Made by a program: the position numbers and the translations under genes. From DYRB01 sp041307765 (GTDB lineage Bacteria; Pseudomonadota; Gammaproteobacteria; Chromatiales; Chromatiaceae): a stretch of DNA of 6,344 nt. How positions within the stretch are numbered: position 1 is the stretch's first letter; every line of letters starts with the position of its first letter. The stretch covers positions 1 to 6,344 of the forward strand of contig JBFZCW010000179.1 in the NCBI GenBank assembly GCA_041307765.1, read 5' to 3'. Under the pieces are notes generated by a model. That model was given only the letters and a program-made list of their open reading frames with translations, ran no database searches and was not told the origin of the DNA. Of this stretch, positions 1-6,235 are shown piece by piece.

Positions 1-1286
1 AACCCCAAAGCGGCCGCCTGCAGGTTGATCTGAGGTTCACGGCCGCGCAGATCGAGGCGCAGAGTCCCGGCAAGACCGCCCCCGTAGAAGTCCGCAACCC
101 GGTGGTCCAGGCGCAGGCCTCCCTCATCGGTCGTTGCTGTGATCTCCGCCGCGCGCAGGTCCAGCCCGGCCGCCCGGAGGTGGCCGACCGTCAAGCGCCC
201 GTCCAGGTTGGGGGCAAGAGGCAGGCCGGCCGTAGAGACTGGCACCTCAGCCGGTGGCAGGGAGGCGGCATTGCCCACGTCGGGTGGCCGGGACTGGGCT
301 GACACGTCGTCGGGGCCAGATGGCGCCCGGCCGGGACCTGCCGGGGACGCAGCGCGGCCCGGCCGCAACAGGTAGGGGTCCAGATCCAGCTCGTTCACGG
401 CCAGGTCGAAGCGGATCTCCTTGTCGGCCTGCGCCCTGAGGTTGCCGGTCAACTCAAAAGGTCCGGCAAACCCCTCAGTCGCTGGCAGGCCTGCGATCTG
501 AATGCGGATGTCCGTCAAAACGAGTGCCACGCCATCCCCCATGCCGAGTCGGGCGGATGCGGAGATTCGGGCGTCGGGGCCCTCCCCCGCAGGCCCAAGA
601 CCAGCGGAAAGGTCCACTCCAACCGGGGTCCCGGGTTCCAGGGGACCTGTCGTCAAGTGAAGGTCCCGCAATGCCAAGGTCTGGCCGCTTCCCTGGTCCT
701 CCCAGGTCAGCGTCGAGTCCACAAGCTCAATGCCATCCAAACGCCGGCCCCCAGCGCCGGGCGACACCGCGCCGCCTGGGCCGCCCGAGCGGGAAACGGG
801 CGAGATCACCGAGCCATCCGGCAGCATCGCAGGGGGAGCCTGTTTCGCCGCCGGAAGGCTCGGGGGTATCGGCCCGCCCAGTTCGCCGCGGACCTGGGTA
901 GTCGACCGCCAATTCCCAGACCCGTCCCGTCCCCGGACCAGGGCGATGCGCACCCCGGTCAGCCTTATTTTGGTCGGCTCCACGCGACCAAGAAGCAGGG
1001 CCCAGGGCTGCACCCCGACCTCGGCCCGCGCGACTCGGATCACGGGGGCACCGCCAAAGCCCGGGGCCCCGGCAACGCTAGCCCCGTCGATGACCAAGGC
1101 AGGGCGCGGCAGGAGGGACAAGCCCAGACCCCCAGCCAGGATCAGGTCGCGGCCGGCCTCGTCCTTGACCCAGTCGATCAAGGCTTCCGTCAGGGCAGCG
1201 CGATCCGGGGCGGCCTTCAGGACAACGGCGCCCGCCAGGACCAGGCCCAGGGCTACTAAGGACAAGCGTCTCGGTAATCTGGACAA
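1..1286 (-). CDS. asmA: AsmA-family envelope protein, N-terminal part (3' end off the left edge)
   Basis: The minus strand is open for 428 codons from 1286 to the window edge. Residues 1-24 form a signal-anchor: basic RLPRR followed by a hydrophobic run (LVALGLVLAGAVVL). The AsmA pattern follows: LSLLPRPALVIDGASV (about 57-71), a PWALLLGRVEPTKIRLTGV stretch (94-112), DGSGNW (121-126), DSTLTWED (190-197), LRDLHLTTGPLEPG (206-219), VNELDLDPYLL (297-307) and ADFYGGGLAGTLRLDLRG (398-415). AsmA proteins are inner-membrane-anchored, mostly periplasmic envelope proteins of the bridge-like lipid-transfer superfamily. Two Pro/Ala/Gly-rich inserts (about 137-181 and 308-358) look disordered. The frame is closed upstream by TAG at 1314-1316 and has no ATG or GTG before the hydrophobic segment. 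TTG at 1286 is chosen because it keeps the basic residues; TTG at 1265 is the alternative. The family call is firm, the exact start is not. In Pseudomonas a homologue lies next to mutY, which might be found just beyond the left edge. Confidence 0.88.
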   Translation of the reverse strand, partial: MSRLPRRLSLVALGLVLAGAVVLKAAPDRAALTEALIDWVKDEAGRDLILAGGLGLSLLPRPALVIDGASVAGAPGFGGAPVIRVARAEVGVQPWALLLGRVEPTKIRLTGVRIALVRGRDGSGNWRSTTQVRGELGGPIPPSLPAAKQAPPAMLPDGSVISPVSRSGGPGGAVSPGAGGRRLDGIELVDSTLTWEDQGSGQTLALRDLHLTTGPLEPGTPVGVDLSAGLGPAGEGPDARISASARLGMGDGVALVLTDIRIQIAGLPATEGFAGPFELTGNLRAQADKEIRFDLAVNELDLDPYLLRPGRAASPAGPGRAPSGPDDVSAQSRPPDVGNAASLPPAEVPVSTAGLPLAPNLDGRLTVGHLRAAGLDLRAAEITATTDEGGLRLDHRVADFYGGGLAGTLRLDLRGREPQINLQAAALG

Positions 1287-1472
1287 GGCGGGTCCCGGTT
1301 CGGGGCTTGAGGTCTAGCAGCCGCGGCTCGGGGTTGCGGGCCCAGGTCAGGCCAGGTGCGGTCGCCCGCAGCGCCAACCCATCCGGAACGGCGCCTCGAT
1401 GCGATCCCGGGCTTGATAGAGGCGGCGCACGAAGTTCCGGGACAGGACCGATTGGCCCAGGGGCGGGATGCG
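1287..1472. other. Spacer between tRNA-Gly and asmA
   Basis: This 186-base stretch separates the tRNA 3' end from the asmA start. I see no convincing promoter for asmA and no hairpin followed by a T-run on either strand. One minus-strand frame ending at the TGA at 1347-1349 has coding-like codon choice over roughly its last 38 codons; it is discussed as a finding and is not called as a gene. Confidence 0.5.
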
Positions 1473-1546
1473 TGGAGCGGGTGATGGGAATCGAACCCAC
1501 GTTAGCAGCTTGGGAAGCTGCAGTTCTACCATTGAACTACACCCGC
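1473..1546 (-). tRNA. glyU: tRNA-Gly (anticodon CCC)
   Basis: Read on the minus strand, this folds into a complete 74-base cloverleaf. The acceptor stem GCGGGTG (1546-1540) pairs perfectly with CACCCGC (1483-1477). The D arm is GTTC-AATGGTA-GAAC. The anticodon stem GCAGC/GCTGC encloses the loop TTCCCAA, which places anticodon CCC at 1514-1512. The T arm is TGGG-TTCGATT-CCCA. Discriminator T and an encoded CCA end the gene at 1473. The sequence closely resembles E. coli glyU. It reads the GGG glycine codon, which is frequent in this GC-rich genome. It lies 80 bases downstream of the acyl-CoA synthetase stop but has its own promoter. Confidence 0.97.
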
Positions 1547-1556
1547 GAAGGCCGGC

Positions 1557-1585
1557 ATCTTACCGACGGGGATGGGCTGACGCAA
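1557..1585 (-). promoter_or_regulatory. Sigma-70-type promoter of tRNA-Gly
   Basis: On the minus strand there is a TTGCGT -35 box (1585-1580), a 17-base spacer, and a TAAGAT -10 box (1562-1557). Transcription would begin near 1550, a few bases before the mature tRNA 5' end at 1546, leaving a very short 5' leader. The region after the -10 box is GC-rich (GCCGGCC), as in stringently controlled stable-RNA promoters; that regulatory reading is inference. Confidence 0.6.
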
Positions 1586-1586
1586 G

Positions 1587-1622
1587 GGGCCGCGGAGGCC
1601 CGCCGGCAGGGGCCTCGGGCCC
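1587..1622 (-). terminator. GC-rich hairpin after the acyl-CoA synthetase gene
   Basis: A perfect 7-bp stem, GAGGCCC (1595-1601) with GGGCCTC (1610-1616), has an 8-base loop. It is extended by a second 5-bp stem, GGGCC (1587-1591) with GGCCC (1618-1622). It begins 5 bases after the acyl-CoA synthetase stop and ends just before the tRNA promoter, where a terminator would fit. There is no T-run on the minus-strand side, so it is not a canonical intrinsic terminator; it may protect the 3' end or slow polymerase. Confidence 0.35.
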
Positions 1623-1626
1623 TTCT

Positions 1627-3480
1627 TCATGCCTCCCCCGCGTACATCCGCTCGACCTGTTCGGCATACCGGCTCAGGACCTCCCTCCGCTTCACCTTCA
1701 GCGTGGGCGTTAGGAGGCCGTTGTCCACGGACCAGGGCTCCAGGCTCAGGGTGACCCGGCGAATCTTGGCATAGCCCGGAAAGTCCCGCAGGGCCTCCCG
1801 GATGCGTCTGAGCATGTCCTTGTGCAGCCGCGGATCGTCGAGACTCTGTTCGCGCTCCGGGTCCAACCCATACTCCAGCGCCAGACCCGGCCACAGGTCC
1901 GCGGACAGAACCACCAGGGCGCTAAGGTGGGAACGCCCCTCACCCACGACCAGGACCTGCTCGAACAGGGGGTCGAGGGTGATGGCCAACTCCATGTCCG
2001 CCGGGGGCACCTTCTCTCCATTGGAGAGCACCAGGATGTCCTTGATACGCCCCGTGATGTAGATGTGGCCGTTACGGATGCGCGCCCGGTCCCCGCTGTG
2101 CAGCCACCCGTCCGCGTCGATCATTTGGGCGGTTGCGGCATGGTTGTTCCAGTAGCCGAGCATCACGCTCGGCCCGCGGATCAGAAGCTCGTCGTCCCGC
2201 CCGACGCGCACCTCCAGACCCCTCAGGGGCAAGCCGACGCTCTCCGGATCGTTGTCTTCCAGGCGGTTGACGCTCACCACCGGGCTGGTCTCTGTCAGCC
2301 CATAGCCTTGCAGCAGCGGCAAGCCCAGCCCGATGAAGAGGTGCGCCACGTCCCGCGGCAGGGGCGCTCCGCCGCTGACGGTGATACGCAGGCGTCCGCC
2401 GAGCTTTGCCAGGACGGGGGTGGCGACCTTCCTTCGCAGGAAGGGCCAAAGCAGCAACAGCGGGTGCCAACCTCGGCGACCCTGCGCCCGTTCGAAATCG
2501 AGCCAGCCGGCCCGCACGGCGAGCCAGAACATCCAGCGGACCGGCACCGGACGACCATTGACCTGGTCGAGCAGGCGCCGGTAAATGCGCTCAAAGACCC
2601 GCGGCACGGCAAACAGACCAGTCGGGCGGATCTGCTGGAGGTCATCGCCGAGCTGCGGGATGGAACGTGCGAAGGCCACTGCGGCCCCCGCCAGCATGGG
2701 CAGGTAATAGCCCGCCGTCCGCTCCAGGGTATGGGACAGGGGCAGGAAGGATAGGAACAGGTCCTCCTGGTAGCAATCCACCATGGTCAGGCTGGCGTGC
2801 GCGTTGCTGAGCAGGTTGCGGTGGCTCAGCATGACTCCCTTCGCGCGCCCTGTAGTCCCCGACGTGTACACGATGGTAGCCAGCGCGTCAGGGTCACCAT
2901 CACGATGCTTCAGATTCGGTCCCTCGCGAGGGACCCAATCGGCGGCGAGGACCACGCGCGGGTCCTCGCGGGCGAGTCGCTCGGCCTCCTTGCCCGATTC
3001 GGAGACGACCACCCGGATCGCGTAGGGGGACTCTCCCAGGACCGCGCTGATGCGCCCCCACCGGCCGGCATCCTGGACCAGCAGGATCTTGATGGCCGCA
3101 TCACCGATGATGTAGGCGGCGTTGTCCGCGCGGTCGTCGGTGTAGAAAGGCACGGTCACCAGACCGAGGGCGAGGGCGGCCTGGTCAAACACCACCCACT
3201 CCGGGCAATTGCGCAACAGGATCCCAACCCGGTCGCCAGGCCCGACCTGCTCCCGCGCTAGGGCCCCCTGCCAGCGAGCCACCAGGGCACCCATCTCGGC
3301 CCAGGTCCACTCCCGCCATGCGCCTGCGAAGCGGTCAAAGTAGCGATACGCGACCCGGTTCGGGGAGCGACGCACCCGATGGTAGAAGAGCCCATCGAGG
3401 GTCCGGGCCCGCTCGATGGGAATCAGGTCCTCGGACCATTGCGTCAATGTGCTGCCCCCGTCGCGTTGCTGGTACCCCAT
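1627..3480 (-). CDS. Long-chain fatty acid--CoA ligase (AMP-forming acyl-CoA synthetase)
   Basis: This 617-residue protein of the ANL adenylating superfamily would activate a fatty acid with ATP to an acyl-adenylate and then transfer it to CoA (EC 6.2.1.3 type). With the ATG at 3480 as residue 1, it shows the phosphate-binding motif YTSGTTGRAKG (205-215), GYGLTETSP (392-400), GWLHSGD (458-464) with the ribose-binding Asp, the hinge-region GRIKD (477-481), and a C-terminal LTPTLKVKR (590-598) that carries the catalytic lysine as K595 or K597. The segment before TVSGGAPLP has the basic and hydrophobic layout of FadD15/Faa-type long-chain enzymes rather than of the shorter E. coli FadD. The ATG is not preceded by a clear Shine-Dalgarno sequence. 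In-frame TTG (3522) and GTG (3519) would add up to 14 residues but run into the divergent promoter region. It is transcribed divergently from thiS. The exact substrate chain length cannot be read from the sequence. Confidence 0.92.
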   Translation of the reverse strand: MGYQQRDGGSTLTQWSEDLIPIERARTLDGLFYHRVRRSPNRVAYRYFDRFAGAWREWTWAEMGALVARWQGALAREQVGPGDRVGILLRNCPEWVVFDQAALALGLVTVPFYTDDRADNAAYIIGDAAIKILLVQDAGRWGRISAVLGESPYAIRVVVSESGKEAERLAREDPRVVLAADWVPREGPNLKHRDGDPDALATIVYTSGTTGRAKGVMLSHRNLLSNAHASLTMVDCYQEDLFLSFLPLSHTLERTAGYYLPMLAGAAVAFARSIPQLGDDLQQIRPTGLFAVPRVFERIYRRLLDQVNGRPVPVRWMFWLAVRAGWLDFERAQGRRGWHPLLLLWPFLRRKVATPVLAKLGGRLRITVSGGAPLPRDVAHLFIGLGLPLLQGYGLTETSPVVSVNRLEDNDPESVGLPLRGLEVRVGRDDELLIRGPSVMLGYWNNHAATAQMIDADGWLHSGDRARIRNGHIYITGRIKDILVLSNGEKVPPADMELAITLDPLFEQVLVVGEGRSHLSALVVLSADLWPGLALEYGLDPEREQSLDDPRLHKDMLRRIREALRDFPGYAKIRRVTLSLEPWSVDNGLLTPTLKVKRREVLSRYAEQVERMYAGEA

Positions 3481-3502
3481 CAATTGGCCGCGCAGTTTAG
3501 TG

Positions 3503-3508
3503 TAGAAT
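3503..3508 (+). promoter_or_regulatory. Probable -10 box for thiS
   Basis: TAGAAT, preceded directly by TG, lies 37 bases before the thiS ATG in the 65-base divergent region. The -35 position is poor (the nearest candidates are in TCAATTGG around 3480-3487). On the opposite strand TACACT (3504-3499) overlaps it and could serve the acyl-CoA synthetase, so the two promoters may be back to back. Confidence 0.4.
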
Positions 3509-3545
3509 CGCGCCCCCACCAAGACGGCCCGAAGGCACGCACGAT

Positions 3546-3746
3546 ATGCAGATCCAGGTCAACGGCAGCCCCACAGAGGTCGCAGAACGCTGCACCCTGA
3601 GCGCCCTGATCGAGGCACTGGAGCTGACCGACCGCCGCCTGGCCGTCGAGGTCAACGAGGAGCTGGTCCCAAGAAGCCTTTTCGCTGCACACCGATTGGC
3701 CCCTGGGGACCGCGTGGAGATCATCCACGCCGTCGGCGGCGGCTGA
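3546..3746 (+). CDS. thiS: Sulfur carrier protein ThiS
   Basis: This is a 66-residue ubiquitin-like protein, the normal length for ThiS. It starts MQIQVNG and ends VEIIHAVGGG. The C-terminal Gly-Gly is the end that is adenylated and converted to a thiocarboxylate, which donates sulfur to ThiG in thiazole synthesis. The middle (LAVEVNEELVPRS, about 32-44) is the conserved beta-grasp core. The start is supported by the exact family N-terminus and by GAAGG at 3531-3535, 10 bases upstream. The following genes on the same strand are thiG and trmB, an order also found in Pseudomonas. No thiF, thiO or thiH is present in the window. Confidence 0.95.
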   Translation: MQIQVNGSPTEVAERCTLSALIEALELTDRRLAVEVNEELVPRSLFAAHRLAPGDRVEIIHAVGGG

Positions 3747-4026
3747 AGGGCCTGGGGGGACCCATCCCACCGCACCCTAGGGCCTGCTGGCCCAGTATCG
3801 GTTACTCTAAAAGACGGATCGCCCGCCATGAGTCGTTGGCCCTCAGCGCTGAGCCGAGAGCGGGTTTCTAGCCAATGACCGACTCACCTGCCGGCGAGCC
3901 TCGATATCCCGGGCTTGTCGGCAAGGGTCTTTCTTGGCTCGGCCGATGGCTAAGAGCCCGCCACCGCCAGCGCCGTATTCGGTTTATCCTGTCCCCCTCG
4001 CCGTTCACACCGGAGGCCAGTGCCCC
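3747..4026 (+). other. Structured 280-base thiS-thiG gap
   Basis: No conserved gene is seen here. Several base-pairing segments are visible. The hairpin GGGCC-TGCT-GGCCC is at 3780-3793. A long stem pairs TGAGTCG (3829-3835) with CGACTCA (3880-3886), continued by TTGGC (3836-3840) with GCCAA (3871-3875) and a 4-base bulge at 3876-3879. The palindrome CTCAGCGCTGAG (3842-3853) lies in its apical region. Downstream, CGAGCC (3895-3900) pairs with GGCTCG (3936-3941), enclosing CTTG-TCGG-CAAG (3914-3925). No T-run follows any of these. A 16-codon frame beginning at ATG 3828 overlaps the long stem. The upstream in-frame extension of thiG (TTG at 3934) is Pro-rich and unlike ThiG N-termini. Confidence 0.5.
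4012..4016 (+). promoter_or_regulatory. Ribosome binding site that fixes the thiG start
   Basis: GGAGG lies 10 bases before the ATG at 4027. It supports that start over the in-frame TTG at 3934 and ATG at 3946, which have no comparable site. Confidence 0.65.
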
Positions 4027-4824
4027 ATGACCGCAGACAATCCCAACCAAGACCGCCTCATCGTCGCGGGCCAGGAGTACGGCTCCCGCCTGCTGGTCGG
4101 CACCGGCAAGTACAAGGACATGGACCAGACGCGCCTGGCCATCGAGGCGAGCGGCGCCGAGATCGTCACCATCGCTGTGCGCCGCACGAACATCGGCCAG
4201 ACCCCCAACGAGCCCAACATCCTGGATGTCCTGCCCCCAGAGCGCTACACCATCCTGCCCAACACCGCTGGCTGCTACGACGCCGCCACTGCGGTGCGTA
4301 CCTGCCGGCTTGCCCGGGAGCTGCTCGACGGCCACAGCCTGTGCAAGCTGGAGGTGCTGGGGGACGAGAAAACCCTGTTCCCCGACGTGGTCGCCACCCT
4401 CAAGGCGGCGGAGGAGCTGGTCAAGGACGGCTTCGACGTCATGGTCTACACGAACGATGACCCAATCGTCGCCAAGCGGCTCGAGGAGTTGGGCTGCGTC
4501 GCAGTGATGCCGCTGGCCGCGCCTATCGGATCGGGGCTCGGCATCCGCAATCGCCTCAATATCCGCACCATCGTCGAAAACGCCAAGGTCCCGATCCTGG
4601 TGGATGCCGGTGTCGGGACCGCCTCCGACGCCGCCGTGGCCATGGAGCTGGGGTGCGACGGCGTCCTGATGAATACCGCCATCGCCGCCGCCCAAGACCC
4701 CATCCTCATGGCCAGCGCGATGCGCAAGGCCATTGAGGCCGGGCGCGAGGCCTACCGCGCCGGGCGCATGCCCGCCAAGCGATTCGCCTCCGCGTCGTCG
4801 CCGCTGGACGGCCTTTTCTTCTAG
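4027..4824 (+). CDS. thiG: Thiazole synthase ThiG
   Basis: This 265-residue TIM-barrel enzyme condenses 1-deoxy-D-xylulose 5-phosphate, dehydroglycine and the sulfur of ThiS thiocarboxylate into the thiazole phosphate of thiamine. Visible features are the N-terminal strand YGSRLLVGTGKY (18-29), the VRRTNIGQ loop (51-58), and LCKLEVLGD (105-113). K107 there is the expected Schiff-base lysine and E109 the neighbouring acid. Further on are YTNDDP (141-146), the phosphate-binding PIGSGLGI (166-173), VDAGVGTASDAA (192-203) and the conserved C-terminus AKRFASASSPLDGLFF. The length is normal for the family. The start is the ATG preceded by GGAGG. The thiS-thiG spacing is unusually large (280 bases), while trmB follows after only 5 bases. 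Confidence 0.97.
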   Translation: MTADNPNQDRLIVAGQEYGSRLLVGTGKYKDMDQTRLAIEASGAEIVTIAVRRTNIGQTPNEPNILDVLPPERYTILPNTAGCYDAATAVRTCRLARELLDGHSLCKLEVLGDEKTLFPDVVATLKAAEELVKDGFDVMVYTNDDPIVAKRLEELGCVAVMPLAAPIGSGLGIRNRLNIRTIVENAKVPILVDAGVGTASDAAVAMELGCDGVLMNTAIAAAQDPILMASAMRKAIEAGREAYRAGRMPAKRFASASSPLDGLFF

Positions 4825-4829
4825 TCGCC

Positions 4830-5639
4830 TTGACCTCCGCGGCCCCTGGCAAAACGGCCACGCCGACGACGCCCGGTCACGCGCCCTTGGACTGGGCTGA
4901 CCGGGCGGCGCCGGCCGGCGACCGCCAGCAACCCGGGACCCCGGGTCCTCGTCACCGCCCCGTCCGCAGCTTCGTCCTCCGCGAGGGGCGCCTGACCCCG
5001 GCCCAGGCTCGCGCCTTCGTCGACCTGTGGCCACGCCTTGGGGTGGACTGGTACCCGGGGACCTTGTTGGACCCGCAGGCGCTATTTGCAGAAGACCACC
5101 AGCCCGGCAACCCGGTCTATCTGGAGATCGGTTTTGGCAACGGTGAGACCCTCGCCCGGATGGCCGAAGCCCACCCAGAGCGGAGATACCTCGGGGTAGA
5201 GGTCCATCGCCCCGGGATCGGTCATTTGCTCCTTGAGCTCGAACGGCGTGGACTCTCCAACGTCCGCGTCCTGCGCCAGGATGCGGTCGAGCTGCTGACC
5301 CAAGGACTGCCGCCTGCCAGCCTAGACGGGGTTTACCTCTTCTTTCCCGACCCCTGGCCCAAGCAACGCCACCATAAGCGCCGCATCCTAAGCACGGAGT
5401 TCGTGGCGCTGCTCGCGCGGGTCATCCGCCCCGGCGGGGTCTTCCACGCGGCCACCGACTGGGCCCCCTACGCCGAGCAAATGCTCAGGGTCCTCAACCG
5501 AGCTAGCGACAGCTTCGCCAACACGGACCCTACTGGCGGCTACTGCGCCCGACCGGAGGACCGCCCGCTGACCAAGTTCGAGCGCCGCGGGCAACGTCTC
5601 GGTCACGTCGTCTCCGACCTGATCTTTCGCCGCCGCTGA
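4830..5639 (+). CDS. trmB: tRNA (guanine-N7-)-methyltransferase TrmB
   Basis: This 269-residue cytoplasmic class I methyltransferase makes 7-methylguanosine, normally at tRNA position 46, using S-adenosylmethionine (EC 2.1.1.33). Its features are the entry motif RSFVLREGRLT (46-56), the SAM-binding LEIGFGNGE (98-106), LGVEVHRPG (121-129), the TrmB hallmark FFPDPWPKQRHHKRR (171-185), ATDWAPYAEQM (208-218), and TKFERRGQRLGH (248-259) near the C-terminus. The first 44 or so residues are Pro/Ala/Gly-rich and unlike the E. coli protein (239 residues). There is no ATG or GTG ahead of the conserved core. TTG at 4830, 5 bases after the thiG stop, is taken as the start, and TTG at 4887 (250 residues) is equally possible. 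Translation is probably coupled to thiG. Confidence 0.95.
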   Translation: MTSAAPGKTATPTTPGHAPLDWADRAAPAGDRQQPGTPGPRHRPVRSFVLREGRLTPAQARAFVDLWPRLGVDWYPGTLLDPQALFAEDHQPGNPVYLEIGFGNGETLARMAEAHPERRYLGVEVHRPGIGHLLLELERRGLSNVRVLRQDAVELLTQGLPPASLDGVYLFFPDPWPKQRHHKRRILSTEFVALLARVIRPGGVFHAATDWAPYAEQMLRVLNRASDSFANTDPTGGYCARPEDRPLTKFERRGQRLGHVVSDLIFRRR

Positions 5640-6235
5640 TGGCTGGTCTGCGCCTCGAAGGGGTGGCCCCCCGCGGTCTGGACGCGGTGAACCTGGAGCT
5701 GGCGGCCGGGGAACGCGTCTTCCTCTCGGGGCCCTCGGGTTCCGGCAAAACCCTGCTGCTGCGCGCCATCGCCGACTTAGACCCCAACCCCGGCGAGGTC
5801 TGGCTGGACGGTGTCCGGCGCTCCGCCCTCCCCGCCCCGGAATGGCGCCGTCGCGTCACCCTGCTCCCGGCGGAGGCCCACTGGTGGGCCGACCTGGTGG
5901 GCGATCACTTCCCTAGCGCGGTTGGCCCACTCCTTGCCGACTTAGGCTTTGGCCTCGAGAGCCTGGGCTGGGCGGTATCCCGGCTCTCAACCGGGGAGCG
6001 TCAGCGCCTAGCCCTGGCGCGGGTTCTAGCCAACAAACCTGAGGCCCTGCTGCTTGACGAGGCCACTGCCAACCTCGACCCACCCAACCGCGAGCGGGTC
6101 GAGGCCCTGGTCGAGGCCTACCGGGTCGAGCACGACGCCGCTGTCCTCTGGGTCAGCCACGACCCGGACCAGCGTGCGCGTCTCGGGGGTCGCCGCCTGG
6201 TCATCCACGACCGCCGCCTGGCCCCCGAGCCATGA
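5639..6235 (+). CDS. fetA: ABC transporter ATP-binding protein, FetA/YbbL-like
   Basis: This is a 198-residue single nucleotide-binding domain with no membrane segment. Its motifs are Walker A GPSGSGKT (31-38), ABC signature LSTGE (116-120), Walker B and catalytic Glu in ALLLDEATANLD (136-147) with the D-loop NLD, and the H-loop histidine in VLWVSHD (H174). Where the Q-loop Gln is expected after the first domain strand the sequence reads VTLLPAEAHWW (73-83), so the usual Gln appears to be Ala or Glu. The VLWVSHDPDQ ending and the partner that follows resemble E. coli FetA (225 residues), which works with FetB in an iron-homeostasis exporter. The true substrate is not shown by the sequence. 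Its ATG overlaps the trmB stop by one base, and its stop overlaps the next start in ATGA, so co-translation is likely. An unrelated small ABC ATPase is the alternative, but the FetB-like neighbour argues against it. Confidence 0.85.
   Translation: MAGLRLEGVAPRGLDAVNLELAAGERVFLSGPSGSGKTLLLRAIADLDPNPGEVWLDGVRRSALPAPEWRRRVTLLPAEAHWWADLVGDHFPSAVGPLLADLGFGLESLGWAVSRLSTGERQRLALARVLANKPEALLLDEATANLDPPNRERVEALVEAYRVEHDAAVLWVSHDPDQRARLGGRRLVIHDRRLAPEP

Noticed and set aside
11..26. NotI and SbfI/PstI-like sites in a row at the left edge, resembling a vector polylinker
   Set aside because: On the minus strand these bases translate as INLQAAALG in frame with the AsmA-like protein and fit its pattern, so they are natural coding sequence.
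1473..1500. tRNA 3' end as an attachment site for an integrated element
   Set aside because: I saw no second copy of the tRNA 3' end in the window and no integrase gene next to it.
1307..1774. Plus-strand frames containing GIEPTL or GNRTHVSSLG peptides
   Set aside because: These are the well-known false peptides produced by translating across the antisense of a tRNA gene, here tRNA-Gly.
1822..2754. Plus-strand open frame of 310 codons opposite the acyl-CoA synthetase
   Set aside because: The minus strand carries all the adenylating-enzyme motifs here; the plus frame is a shadow rich in Gln, Arg, Pro and His with no family features.
3747..4026. TPP riboswitch upstream of thiG
   Set aside because: CTGAG occurs near 3849, but the conserved thi-box segments (GGGGTGC, CTGAGA followed by ACCC, and the CTGAT-rich helix with GCGTAGGGA) are absent.
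3868..5034. Minus-strand open frame of 388 codons opposite thiG and trmB
   Set aside because: It is antisense to two clearly recognised genes, is composed of Gly, Arg, Ala and Asp typical of a GC-rich shadow frame, and shows no domain.
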